A stretch of 64,000 nt of DNA from Bradyrhizobium pachyrhizi (GCF_001189245.1 NZ_LFIQ01000039.1:99281-163280); one strand, 5' to 3'; numbered from the stretch's first letter, positions 27,042 to 35,050 are shown. Numbers and translations are program-made. Notes: generated by a model from the sequence alone, not told the origin.

Positions 27042-28568
27042 TTACGCCGCGCGTGATGTGCCGACGCGGCGCTCGGGCCGGTGCGACGACATCGATTCCT
27101 CCTCCATATCCTGCGGCGCGCCCCAAAATTCCTGCACCGTCGGCCCGTGCTTGAGTCTTTTGCCGCGCAGGAAGCCGAGAATTTCATGCGGCCAGACGCG
27201 GCGGCCCATCTGCGTGTACCAGCGCATCGCGTGACGAAGTCCGGCGTCGCGGTGGAGCAGCACGCGGAGCAGCGCCTTCGGGCGGCACTGCAGCACCATC
27301 TCGGTGAACTTGAACCAGAGCAGTACGCGCCATGGCGGCATGTGCCGGGTCGCCAGCACCTGATGCTTGTAGTCCCAGAGCCTGCGATCGGTCTGGATGA
27401 CGCGCCGCTCCGCCGCGAGACGGAAATACGGCGTCCAGCGATGCGGCGTGACGTACAGCATCTGGATCTGGTCGGGATCATAGGACAACAGCTGCCTGAG
27501 ACCGCGCCAATGGTCGCGATCGGTTTCCTCCTCGAAGCCGACCACCCAGGTCGCCATCGACAGCATTCCGTGCCGGCGCATCAAACGGATGGCCTCGCGA
27601 TCGATCGTGGTGGTCGCGCCCTTGCGGATCAGCTCCAGCGTCTTCTCGTCGGTGTTCTCCATGCCCAGCAGGAAGCGCTGCCAGCCCGCTTTCTTGTAGA
27701 GATGCAGGATGTCGGCGTCGCGCACGATGTCGTCGGCGCGGGTCGAGCCGACCAGGATCAGATCGACATCCTCCGCGATCAAGGCCTCGAGAAAGGCCCG
27801 CCACGCCTTCTTCGAGACGGTCGGATTCTCGTCGGCGAAATTGATCACCTTGACGCCGTGCTCGCGATGGAGCCGCGCCAGCTCTTTTGCAAAGCGCACG
27901 GGATCGCGGTGCCGCCATCGCGTCCAGAAGCCGCGCTGGCCGCAGTAATTGCAAAGATGCGGACAGCCACGCGAGAACTGCACGACGACGGCGCACAGGC
28001 CGCCCCAATAGCTGTAGCGCGCGTGATCGATCAATTCCCATCCGACGCGATGGGCATCGAGATCACGGATAACAGGCGCAGGCGGCGTGATGCGCGGCCC
28101 ATAATCGTCGCGGAACGCGATACCGTTGGTGATGCGAAGATCCTCGCCGGCCTCCAGCGCCCGCATCAGACGCCGCGCGGTTTCTTCGCCCTCGCCGCGC
28201 ACGATCGCGGTGACGTAGCGCTCCTCGCGCAGGATGTCGCGCCAGTGATAGGTCGGAAACACGCCGCCATAGACGATCCGCACGTTTGGCACGGCCTTGA
28301 CGATCGCCTGCGCCACCTCGGCGATCACAGGATGGCCCGACGTCGAGCCGGAATGGCCGAACAGCACCGCATCCGGTGCAAATCTCGATGCCTCCGCCAC
28401 GATGGCTTCGACCGGCATCGGCCCGAACTCGGCATCGATAAGACCGACGTCGTGGCCGTCATCGATCAGCGGCCCGCCGATCGACAGCAGGCCGAGTGGC
28501 GGCAGATGGTCGTCGGGGATCCGGCTGCCGATCGCCGGATGCGGTACGTTGATGAGAAGAATGCGCAT
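27042..28568 (-). CDS. BchE-family cobalamin-binding radical SAM enzyme
   Basis: About 508 residues. An N-terminal B12-binding-type domain (MRILLINVPHPAIGSRIPD, with GLLSIGGPLIDDGHDVGLID) is followed by a radical SAM domain whose cluster motif is SRGCPHLCNYCGQ (CxxxCxxC). The stretch WRHRDPVRFAKELARLHREHGV, DENPT, DIVRDADILHLYKKAGW, DEKTLELIRKG and YVTPHRWTP closely resembles anaerobic Mg-protoporphyrin ester cyclase, BchE. No other photopigment gene is nearby, so bacteriochlorophyll synthesis is not implied. It sits 111 bases after a UppS-family gene on the same strand and may modify a prenyl or tetrapyrrole product. The ATG at 28568 is chosen over a longer frame. Confidence 0.85.
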   Translation of the reverse strand: MRILLINVPHPAIGSRIPDDHLPPLGLLSIGGPLIDDGHDVGLIDAEFGPMPVEAIVAEASRFAPDAVLFGHSGSTSGHPVIAEVAQAIVKAVPNVRIVYGGVFPTYHWRDILREERYVTAIVRGEGEETARRLMRALEAGEDLRITNGIAFRDDYGPRITPPAPVIRDLDAHRVGWELIDHARYSYWGGLCAVVVQFSRGCPHLCNYCGQRGFWTRWRHRDPVRFAKELARLHREHGVKVINFADENPTVSKKAWRAFLEALIAEDVDLILVGSTRADDIVRDADILHLYKKAGWQRFLLGMENTDEKTLELIRKGATTTIDREAIRLMRRHGMLSMATWVVGFEEETDRDHWRGLRQLLSYDPDQIQMLYVTPHRWTPYFRLAAERRVIQTDRRLWDYKHQVLATRHMPPWRVLLWFKFTEMVLQCRPKALLRVLLHRDAGLRHAMRWYTQMGRRVWPHEILGFLRGKRLKHGPTVQEFWGAPQDMEEESMSSHRPERRVGTSRAA

Positions 28569-28679
28569 GGATGATCGCTCCCGCTTTGGTTGGCGTGATC
28601 GTTCGTCCCCGCATCTTGTGAGAGAGCCCAACCCCCCGGCCGGGCTTTCGGAAGAGAGCAGTTTGCGCGGCTTGACGCG

Positions 28680-29420
28680 CTAGAGGTTCGGCACCTCCGC
28701 CGGCGCGATCGCGATCAGTCCGCCGAAGCGGCGCTCGCGGCGATGGAAGGAGCCGAGCGCGTCGGCGAGATCGTCGGCATCGAATTCGGGCCACATCCGC
28801 TCGGTGAAATGCAGCTCGGCATAAGCGCCCTCCCAGAGCAGGAAGTCCGACAGCCGCTTCTCGCCCGAGGTGCGGATGATCAGGTCGACGTCGCGCAGGC
28901 CGGCCTCGCCGGTGATGAGATCGGCGAAAGTCTCGCGGCTAAGCTCGCCGGTGCCGGCCGCGCGCGCGGCGGCGTTCAGGATGGCGTCGCGCGCCGAATA
29001 GTCGATCGCGATGCGCAGATGCAGCGTGGTGCCGCCAGCGGTCTCGGCCTCGGCGCGCGTGATCGCGGCGGCGATGCCGTCGGGCAGCCGATCGCGGCGG
29101 CCGATCACGGTGAGGCGAACGCCGTTGCGCACAAGCGCGGCGATCTCGTTGGCGAGGTAGAACCGCAACAGCCCCATCAGTGCGGCGACCTCGGCCTTCG
29201 GACGGCGCCAATTGTCGCTCGAGAAGGCGTAGAGCGTCAGCGTGCCGACGCCCTGGTCCGGCGCGGCCTCGACGATGCGGCGGATCGCCTCGACGCCGGC
29301 CTCGTGTCCGCGCAGCCGTGACAGGCCGCGCCGCGTCGCCCAGCGGCCATTGCCGTCCATGATGATGCCGACATGGAGCCTGATGGCGGCTTCCGGCTTG
29401 AGCGCGACGTTACTTTGCAT
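28680..29420 (-). CDS. UppS-family cis-prenyltransferase (paralogue)
   Basis: About 246 residues. All family motifs are present: [17 protein letters not shown] with the catalytic Asp, [26 protein letters not shown], and near the end [24 protein letters not shown]. The enzyme adds isoprene units in cis to make polyprenyl diphosphates. The housekeeping undecaprenyl diphosphate synthase normally sits beside frr and cdsA; this copy instead lies between a winged-helix regulator and a BchE-like radical SAM gene, suggesting a specialised lipid. The ATG has GGAG 8 bases upstream and is covered by a 17-bp palindrome. Confidence 0.88.
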   Translation of the reverse strand: MQSNVALKPEAAIRLHVGIIMDGNGRWATRRGLSRLRGHEAGVEAIRRIVEAAPDQGVGTLTLYAFSSDNWRRPKAEVAALMGLLRFYLANEIAALVRNGVRLTVIGRRDRLPDGIAAAITRAEAETAGGTTLHLRIAIDYSARDAILNAAARAAGTGELSRETFADLITGEAGLRDVDLIIRTSGEKRLSDFLLWEGAYAELHFTERMWPEFDADDLADALGSFHRRERRFGGLIAIAPAEVPNL

Positions 29421-29428
29421 CACAAAGT
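29412..29428. promoter_or_regulatory. Operator-like palindrome over the uppS start codon
   Basis: ACTTTGCATCACAAAGT: 6-bp arms ACTTTG/CAAAGT with a 5-base centre that contains the start codon. Fifteen of 17 bases match the palindrome at 30489-30505 when that one is read on the minus strand. Probably bound by the neighbouring winged-helix regulator. Confidence 0.7.
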
Positions 29429-29450
29429 CTCCGGACAAAAATGGGATGAT

Positions 29451-29873
29451 TCAAACCGGCTGGATACCGAGGCGGCCAGCTGCGCCGTCGTCCTTGCCGG
29501 CGGCCTTCTCAGCCTTGCCGCCGGCCTTTTCTGTCGTGCCGGCAGCCTTGGCCGCGTCACGCACCAGCTGCTCGAGCACGGCGAGATAGTCGAGGAAGCG
29601 GCGGCGGCCGCTCTTGGTCAGGCGACAGGTGGTGTGCGGACGATTGCCTTCATAGCCCTTGATGACGTCGACGAGACCGGCCTCCTGCAGCACCTGGAGG
29701 TGCCGGCTGAGGTTGCCGTCGGTCAGGCCGCAGAGCTGCTTGAGATCGGCAAAGGCAAGCCCCTTCGGATGCGCCATCAGCGAGGTCAGCAGCCCGAGCC
29801 GCGCCTTCTCGTGGATGACGCGGTCGAGGCCTTCATAGGCGAATGGCGCGGTGGTCAGGTCAGTCTTCGGCAT
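29451..29873 (-). CDS. Winged-helix transcriptional regulator
   Basis: About 140 residues. Residues about 12-90 form a winged helix of the ArsR/MarR-like DNA-binding type (IHEKARLGLLTSLMAHPKGLAFADLKQLCGLTDGNLSRHLQVLQEAGLVDVIK, then the wing KGYEGNRPHTTCRLTKSGRRRFLDYL). The Lys/Ala-rich tail is low complexity. The second of two adjacent ATGs fits best, 5 bases after GGAGG. It overlaps the membrane protein gene by 14 bases and lies 30 bases before uppS, so the genes probably form one operon. The ACTTTG-N5-CAAAGT sites are its likely targets. Confidence 0.87.
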   Translation of the reverse strand: MPKTDLTTAPFAYEGLDRVIHEKARLGLLTSLMAHPKGLAFADLKQLCGLTDGNLSRHLQVLQEAGLVDVIKGYEGNRPHTTCRLTKSGRRRFLDYLAVLEQLVRDAAKAAGTTEKAGGKAEKAAGKDDGAAGRLGIQPV

Positions 29874-30477
29874 CATGGCCTCCGGAAGCGAAATAGAGCA
29901 GCGCTGCGAGCAGCAACTGGCCGATCGCGAATGGCAGTCCCATGGTCCAGGGCGACAGCGCGTGGCTCTGGCTTGCAATCAGCAGCACCGTGAAGCCCGA
30001 CAGGAAATACCAGGCGCCGCCGAGCGCGATCGTGCGCGGCAGCAGGCGGACCGAGGCGAACACGCCGAGGCTGACCAGCACCTGCCACAGGCCGGGCAAC
30101 ATCCACAACGTCTCGGGCGCGAACTTCCATTGCAGGATCGCGAGCAGCACGCCGGCGATAACAGCGGGAACGAACTGCTCGATCGCCTGCTGGACCATCG
30201 CGTCCGCAAGGCCGGAATGATGCCGCCGCGAGCGCGCCTGCATCTCGATCCAGATCAGCACGGCGGAGACCAACGCGGCCGCCGCCCAGCCTGCGAGGAA
30301 CGCGATCGGATGAGCGGTGGGATCGGCGAGCCAAAGATATTGCGCAAGCGCCGTGATGAGCGCGATGCCGCTGGTGGCGGCGACGGTCGCCGGACCGTAG
30401 CCGCGAAACGCCGTTCCGGCCGCAATCTGGCTGCGGATGGCGAGGATATCGGCCAACGCCTTGTCGAGGTCACGCAT
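29860..30477 (-). CDS. Multi-pass membrane protein paired with a winged-helix regulator
   Basis: 205 residues with about five hydrophobic spans (VAATSGIALITALAQYLWL, FLAGWAAAALVSAVLIWI, FVPAVIAGVLLAILQW, LPGLWQVLVSLGVFASV, LSGFTVLLIASQ) and a last one near the C-terminus. The N-terminus is a cytoplasmic helix, MRDLDKALADILAIRSQIA. Function unknown; such proteins often accompany a winged-helix regulator and may sense a membrane state. It is the first gene of the putative operon and is preceded 11 bases upstream by a perfect palindrome. Confidence 0.75.
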   Translation of the reverse strand: MRDLDKALADILAIRSQIAAGTAFRGYGPATVAATSGIALITALAQYLWLADPTAHPIAFLAGWAAAALVSAVLIWIEMQARSRRHHSGLADAMVQQAIEQFVPAVIAGVLLAILQWKFAPETLWMLPGLWQVLVSLGVFASVRLLPRTIALGGAWYFLSGFTVLLIASQSHALSPWTMGLPFAIGQLLLAALLYFASGGHDAED

Positions 30478-30488
30478 GATTCGCCCGA

Positions 30489-30505
30489 ACTTTGTATTGC
30501 AAAGT
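30489..30505. promoter_or_regulatory. Operator-like palindrome before the membrane protein/regulator pair
   Basis: ACTTTGTATTGCAAAGT: arms ACTTTG/CAAAGT with a 5-base centre, ending 11 bases before the start codon of the membrane protein gene. It pairs with the near-identical site at 29412-29428 and indicates autoregulation. Confidence 0.7.
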
Positions 30506-30605
30506 ATACGGGATCACCAAGTAAACGCAAGCGGCATCGCGCGGCTTGCCGAGCGTGATGTTTAACAGCCGGTTATTGCGCGGATTGCGGCGAAACCGTG
30601 CCGCG

Positions 30606-30962
30606 TCAGACCTTCACTAGGCTGGCGAAGCCGCCATAGATCATCCGCTTGCCGTCGAACGGCACGTCACCCATGCTCATCGATGCAAGGCGCGGATCGG
30701 CCATCACTTTGGCGTTGATCCGGTCGCGCTGGGCGCGCGACTTGTAGGTGATCCAGGCAAACACGACGGTTTCGCCGGCCTTCAGTTTCACGCTCTGCGG
30801 AAATGAGGTCAGCTTGCCCGGCTTGACGTCGTCGGCGACCCATTCGCGATAATCCAGCGCGCCATATTCACGCCAGACCTTGCCGGCCTTCTTCGAGAGT
30901 TGCGCATAGGCTTTGAGTTTCTTCTTCGGCACGGCGACGATGAATCCATCGACGTAAGGCAT
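30606..30962 (-). CDS. DUF1428 family protein
   Basis: 118 residues of the YbaA/DUF1428 type: MPYVDGFIVAVPKKKLKAYAQLSKKAGKVWREYGALDYREW at the N-terminus and MSMGDVPFDGKRMIYGGFASLVKV at the C-terminus, a small ferredoxin-like (dimeric barrel) fold. Function unknown. Same strand as the DUF899, SRPBCC and ArsR genes, separated from DUF899 by a family B palindromic repeat. These four families often travel together, so it is probably part of that module. Confidence 0.9.
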   Translation of the reverse strand: MPYVDGFIVAVPKKKLKAYAQLSKKAGKVWREYGALDYREWVADDVKPGKLTSFPQSVKLKAGETVVFAWITYKSRAQRDRINAKVMADPRLASMSMGDVPFDGKRMIYGGFASLVKV

Positions 30963-30991
30963 TGGGCGGTTTCCTGCTGTTTGGGCTCCCT

Positions 30992-31105
30992 GTCATTGCG
31001 AGCGCCTGCGAAGCAATCCATCTCTTCAAACGCCGAGGAATGGAATGCTTCGTCGCTTCCGCGCAAAATTGCTCTGCAATTTTGTCGCGAGCCCCTCGCA
31101 ATGAC
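30992..31105. repeat. Palindromic repeat, family B copy 1
   Basis: Bounded by GTCATTGCGAGCG and CTCGCAATGACG in inverted orientation, with AAGCAATCCATC and an AAAATTGCTCTGCAATTTT hairpin inside. It exactly fills the gap between the DUF1428 and DUF899 genes. A second copy lies near 38.1 kb. Confidence 0.7.
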
Positions 31106-31107
31106 GA

Positions 31108-31845
31108 TCAGGAGTGACAGCAGGATGCCTGAACCGGCGCCGGTTGGTACTGGTCACGTAGCCGCACCCAATCCATCGGATAGGGCAATCCTTCCTCGTG
31201 GCGGCCGAGCGGCGTCAGGTCGAGATAGTGATAGGCGGCATTCATCATGTCGAGGCCGCGCGCGAAGGTCGAGTAGGTATGGAACACGCTCCCTGTCTCG
31301 TCGCGGAAGAACACGCTGATGCCGGGCAGTTCGGGACCATAGAGCGGCGTCGTTCCATAATTGTATTTCGCGTCCCCCGCATCGATCTGCCCTTGCGTGA
31401 ACGATACGCCGTAATCGTAATTGAAGTCGCTCTCTCCCGAGGAGACCCAGTCGAAGGTCCAGCCCATCCGCGCCTTGAATGCGTCGAGCTTTGCGAGCGG
31501 CGCCCGCGAGATCGCGATCATCGTGGTGTCGCGCGCGGCGAGATGCGGAACCATGCGCTCGAAGCCGTCGACCCAGAACGAGCAGCTCTTGCACGCTGCG
31601 TCCCATTCCGGCGCGAACATCACATGCTGCACCACGAGCTGCGGCCTGCCCTTGAAGAGATCACCGAGCGTCATTTTGCCGCCCGGCCCGTCGAACACAT
31701 AGTCCTTGTCGACCTTGACCCAGGGCAGTTCGCGGCGCTGCCGGCTGAGCGCTTCGCGGGCCTGGGTCAGCTCCTTCTCACCGATCATCAGCGCCTTGCG
31801 GGCTGCGATCCATTCCTCGCGCGAGACGATCTTGTGCTGTTGCAT
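31108..31845 (-). CDS. DUF899 family thioredoxin-like protein
   Basis: 245 residues. The start HKIVSREEWIAARKALMIGEKELTQAREALSRQRRELPWV is diagnostic for DUF899. A thioredoxin-like fold follows with ACKSCSFWVDGFERMVPHL, where the CxxC could be redox-active. The end carries MDWVRLRDQY and an unusual ASCCHS tail with two more cysteines. Enzymatic role unknown. It is 18 bases after the SRPBCC gene and belongs to the ArsR-led operon. Confidence 0.9.
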   Translation of the reverse strand: MQQHKIVSREEWIAARKALMIGEKELTQAREALSRQRRELPWVKVDKDYVFDGPGGKMTLGDLFKGRPQLVVQHVMFAPEWDAACKSCSFWVDGFERMVPHLAARDTTMIAISRAPLAKLDAFKARMGWTFDWVSSGESDFNYDYGVSFTQGQIDAGDAKYNYGTTPLYGPELPGISVFFRDETGSVFHTYSTFARGLDMMNAAYHYLDLTPLGRHEEGLPYPMDWVRLRDQYQPAPVQASCCHS

Positions 31846-31863
31846 GAGATGCTCCTTTGCGGG

Positions 31864-32337
31864 TCAGGCGTCGACGTATTGTTCCAGGCTGCCGAGGAAT
31901 TCGGTCCAGCCGCGCTGGTGATTGTCGCGGGCGGTCTCATCGACGAACTGTGCGTGATGGAAGGTGAGCAACGTGCCGCCGGCATCGGGCTTGATCGATA
32001 TCGTCACCTCGGACTCGCGCTCCGGCGTAGAATGCCAGGCCCAGCTGAACACCAGCTTCTCGTTCGGCACCACCTCGCGATAGGTGCCGCCGACCTCGTG
32101 ATATTCGCCGTTCGAGCCGGTGAACTTGATCCGGTAGCGTCCGCCGACGCGGACATCGAGCTCGGCCTGCGTCGTGCCGGGCTTGACCTGTCCCGGCCCG
32201 AACCACTGCGCTAGATTTTCCGGCTCGGTCCACGCGGCGTAGACTTTTTCCGGCCGCGCGCGGAGGCGCCGCGTGAGGGTGAGGCTTGGGCGCGCGGCGA
32301 GGCCGGCGTCGGCGGCGACTGCGGATTGGTTTGCCAT
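31864..32337 (-). CDS. SRPBCC/AHSA1-family protein
   Basis: About 157 residues of the START-like AHSA1 type: LTLTRRLRARPEKVYAAWTEPENLAQWFGPG, VGGRYRIKFTGSNGEYHEVGGTYREVVPNEKLVFSWAW and GGTLLTFHHAQFVDETARDNHQRGWTEFLGSLEQYV. The fold forms a hydrophobic ligand pocket; the ligand is unknown. The ATG at 32337 follows GTGGAGGAAGAACC. Its first 127 bases overlap the end of the ArsR gene in another frame, so the two are tightly coupled. Confidence 0.9.
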   Translation of the reverse strand: MANQSAVAADAGLAARPSLTLTRRLRARPEKVYAAWTEPENLAQWFGPGQVKPGTTQAELDVRVGGRYRIKFTGSNGEYHEVGGTYREVVPNEKLVFSWAWHSTPERESEVTISIKPDAGGTLLTFHHAQFVDETARDNHQRGWTEFLGSLEQYVDA

Positions 32338-32666
32338 GGTTCTTCCTCCACAAAGGCGGCAAGGCGGTCGAGGTTGTCGGACCAGAATTGCGCATAGCGA
32401 TTGAGCCAGTTCATCGCCTGCTCCATCGGCCGTGCGGTGAGCCGGCACGCCACCGTGCGTCCGGTCTTTTCGCGAGCGACGAGACCCGCATCGGTGAGCA
32501 CGTCGAGATGCTTCATGATCGCGGGCAACGACATCGCGAACGGCTGCGCCAGCTCGCTCACCGACAGGCTGTCCTGCTCGCCGAGCCGCGCCAGCAACGC
32601 GCGGCGGGTGGGATCGGAAAGCGCCGCAAAGGTGCGGTCCAGCGTCTCGTCCTGATACTTAACCAT
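32211..32666 (-). CDS. ArsR-family transcriptional regulator
   Basis: 151 residues. The first 110 form an ArsR winged helix (DRTFAALSDPTRRALLARLGEQDSLSVSELAQPFAMSLPAIMKHLDVLTDAGLVAREKTGRTVACRL, ending around LAAFVEEE). There are no paired metal-binding cysteines, so it is of the metal-independent type that accompanies SRPBCC proteins. The last 40 residues (Ser/Pro/Arg-rich) are read from the SRPBCC coding region in another frame and are probably not functional. It is the first gene of the operon, with a palindrome over its start codon. Confidence 0.88.
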   Translation of the reverse strand: MVKYQDETLDRTFAALSDPTRRALLARLGEQDSLSVSELAQPFAMSLPAIMKHLDVLTDAGLVAREKTGRTVACRLTARPMEQAMNWLNRYAQFWSDNLDRLAAFVEEEPWQTNPQSPPTPASPRAQASPSRGASARGRKKSTPRGPSRKI

Positions 32667-32676
32667 GTGGTTTAGT
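32657..32676. promoter_or_regulatory. Palindrome over the ArsR start codon
   Basis: ACTTAACCATGTGGTTTAGT is a 20-base near-palindrome, 8 of 10 pairs matching, with the inner perfect arms AACCA/TGGTT. The CAT inside is the start codon of the regulator on the minus strand. Likely autoregulatory operator. Confidence 0.55.
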
Positions 32677-32795
32677 ATAGGCGCAAACGGCGCGACGTCA
32701 AGCGCGCGACTTCACGATCGCGTCAGGATGGACCCAGCCGGGGGACGAACGTCAGGAACGGTGGCGACGGACCGCCTTGCGGTGATGCCGCAACG

Positions 32796-33080
32796 CTAGT
32801 CGGGATATACGGTCCGGTGCCGACGCTGATAGCGGCGCGGTGGCGGCGGCGGTTCGCTGAACAGGAAGCGCGGATTCTCGCCGCAATAGAGATAACGGCC
32901 GGACACGCTCGCGAGGCATTGCTGGTAGGTCCGGTAAGCGCATTCGCCGGGATAGCCCAGGCTAGGGCCCTGCGCGCACCATGGGTAGTCATAAGGATCG
33001 GCGGAAGCTGGCGTGATACTCGCCGCGCCTGCGAGCGTCATCGTTCCCAGAACAAGCATTGCCAATCCCGATGCGCGCAT
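32796..33080 (-). CDS. Secreted DUF3551 family protein
   Basis: 94 residues: a signal peptide (LAMLVLGTMTLAGAASITPASA) followed by DPYDYPWCAQGPSLGYPGECAYRTYQQCLASVSGRYLYCGENPRF with four cysteines in the DUF3551 pattern, then a Pro/Arg-rich tail. DUF3551 proteins are abundant in Bradyrhizobium and probably periplasmic, disulfide-bonded, with no known role. Single gene. Confidence 0.88.
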   Translation of the reverse strand: MRASGLAMLVLGTMTLAGAASITPASADPYDYPWCAQGPSLGYPGECAYRTYQQCLASVSGRYLYCGENPRFLFSEPPPPPRRYQRRHRTVYPD

Positions 33081-33245
33081 GATCCGGCTCCTCGGACGCC
33101 GCAGTTAGCCAGGCGCGGCACCTTTGATAAGGTTCCTGAACGTCATTCTATTCCGCGTCAAGGCCGACGGCTTCGGCCGCGGACCGGCTGTACCACGCGG
33201 GCCACATTTGTCCCGCGCGATCCAGCATCGCGCCTCTTGCGAGGC

Positions 33246-34217
33246 CTACTCGACCTTGAGGCCGGCGAACTCGACCACCTTCTTCCACTTGTCGGTTTCG
33301 GCCTTGATGTCGTTGCCGAAGGCTTCCGGCGTCTGGATCAGCGGATCGCCGCCGAGCTCGACTAGACGCTTCTTCATGTCGGGTTCGGCGAGCACGGCGT
33401 TGATCTCGGTGTTGAGCTTGGCGATAACTTCCTTCGGCATGTTCTTCGGCGCGCCCATGCCAAACAGCGCGCTCGCCTCGTAGCCCTTCACGGTTTCGGC
33501 GACCGACGGGACATCCGGCAGTTGCGAGGATCGCTCCGTTGACGTCACAGCCAGCGCGCGCAACGCGCCGGAGCGGATGTGCTGGATGATCGAGGGCATG
33601 TTGTCGAAGATCACCTGCACCTGGCCGCCGAGCATGTCGGTGATCGCGGGCGCCGCGCCGCGATACGGCACGTGCTGCATCTTGCAGCCGGTCATCGCCA
33701 TGAACATCTCGCCGGAGAGATGCACCGAGGTGCCGTTGCCAGAAGAGGCCATGTTCACCTTGCCGGGATTGGCCTTCACATATTCGATGAACTCGGCGAC
33801 GGTCTTGGCCGGCACGTCCTTGTTGACGGTCATCACGTTCGGCACGCGATTGAAGGAAGCGACCGGCGCGACGTCGCGCACGAAGTTGAACTTCAGATTG
33901 GCGTAGAGCGAGGCATTGATGTAGTTGGCTGGATTGACCAGCAGCACGGTGTAGCCGTCCGGCTCGGCGTTGATCGCCGCCTCGGTGCCGATATTGTTGC
34001 CCGCGCCTGGCTTGTTCTCGATCACGAATTGCTGCCCGAGCCTCTCCGACAGCCGCTGCCCGACCAGGCGCGCGATGATGTCGGTGGCGCCGCCCGGCGG
34101 ATAACCCACGATCCAGCGCACCGGCCGCGCCGGATAGTCGGCAGCGGAAGCGCGGCCGATCGCGAATGTCGAAATCCCCGACCCGATCAGGCCCAGCGCG
34201 GTACGGCGTGAAATCAT
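33246..34217 (-). CDS. Tripartite tricarboxylate transporter substrate-binding protein (TctC/Bug)
   Basis: About 323 residues. The N-terminus MISRRTALGLIGSGISTFAIGRASA is a likely Tat signal. The mature part has the Bug-family hallmarks YPARPVRWIVGYPPGGATDIIARLVGQRLSERLGQQFVIENKPGAGNNIGTEA and AVTSTERSSQLPDVPSVAE. Such proteins deliver carboxylates to TctAB-type transporters; no tctA or tctB gene lies nearby, so it is an orphan receptor. The ATG follows GGGAGAAACTTC; the longer frame is not used. Confidence 0.9.
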   Translation of the reverse strand: MISRRTALGLIGSGISTFAIGRASAADYPARPVRWIVGYPPGGATDIIARLVGQRLSERLGQQFVIENKPGAGNNIGTEAAINAEPDGYTVLLVNPANYINASLYANLKFNFVRDVAPVASFNRVPNVMTVNKDVPAKTVAEFIEYVKANPGKVNMASSGNGTSVHLSGEMFMAMTGCKMQHVPYRGAAPAITDMLGGQVQVIFDNMPSIIQHIRSGALRALAVTSTERSSQLPDVPSVAETVKGYEASALFGMGAPKNMPKEVIAKLNTEINAVLAEPDMKKRLVELGGDPLIQTPEAFGNDIKAETDKWKKVVEFAGLKVE

Positions 34218-34421
34218 GAAGTTTCTCCCAATCCAGCAGGGTTTGGCGCCCTGCCCGTTTCTGTTGCGTTGCGTGCGGCGCGGTTTTAACAAACAATGCC
34301 TGAAGCGACCAGTGCGACACGTGCGCCGCCGACCGCGACGAAAGACTAAGCTTCGGCTCTGATCGCACCAGAACCGGCGACCACATCGCTCGAAAGCACT
34401 CTGGACCGAAGAGGATCGATC

Positions 34422-34841
34422 ATGTCCGTCAAGGTGAATGGCCTCGACCATCTCGTGATCAACGTCACCGATGTCGTGCGCTCGGTTGCCTGGTACAGCA
34501 GGATCCTCGGCATGGAGGTGAAGGTGTTCGACCCCGGCAAGGGCAAGACACCGCGCACCTCGCTGGTGTTCGGCAACCAGAAGATCAATGTGCGGCCGCG
34601 CGATGCCGACAAGGTGGACTGGTTCACCGCCGAGCACGAGGCGGCCGGCAGCGACGATCTCTGCTTCCTCACGTCGAGCACACCCGAGGAAGTGGTCGCG
34701 CATCTGAAGGCCAATGGCGTCAGGATCGAGGAAGGCCCCGTCGCCAAGCAGGGCGCGCGCGGCACGCTGCGCTCGGTCTATTGCCGCGACCCCGACGGCA
34801 GCCTGATCGAGATCTCGTCGTACGAAAAGAACGCGACCTAG
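34422..34841 (+). CDS. VOC/glyoxalase-superfamily protein
   Basis: 139 residues: GLDHLVINVTDVVRSVAWYSRILGMEVKVFDPGKGKTPRTSLVFGNQKINVRP is the first beta-alpha-beta-beta-beta module, and the second ends SVYCRDPDGSLIEISSYE, where His/Glu metal ligands would lie. Members include glyoxalase, fosfomycin resistance and dioxygenase-type enzymes; the reaction here is unknown. GAGGATCGATC precedes the ATG. An acyl-CoA ligase gene follows on the same strand, 209 bases later. Confidence 0.88.
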   Translation: MSVKVNGLDHLVINVTDVVRSVAWYSRILGMEVKVFDPGKGKTPRTSLVFGNQKINVRPRDADKVDWFTAEHEAAGSDDLCFLTSSTPEEVVAHLKANGVRIEEGPVAKQGARGTLRSVYCRDPDGSLIEISSYEKNAT

Positions 34842-35050
34842 CTTTCGTTCGTCCTTGCGAGCCGGCGCGGCGTGCGAATGCGCGCCCGATGACGGATGCC
34901 GCGAATAAATCGATCTCTTCCGCGCGGCGGAACAAATTGCTTCAGCGCAAAACCGCTTTGCAAATCACGATTTGCTCTCGGCGCACGCCGATGGCAGAAC
35001 TGCTCCCAACCAAGACCAATGGCGGCCGGCAAGGCCGCGCGGGAGGACAT

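Noticed and set aside
27042..28568. Radical SAM gene as evidence for bacteriochlorophyll synthesis
   Set aside because: The resemblance to BchE is clear, but no bch, crt or puf gene is in the window, and BchE-like paralogues occur in non-phototrophs.
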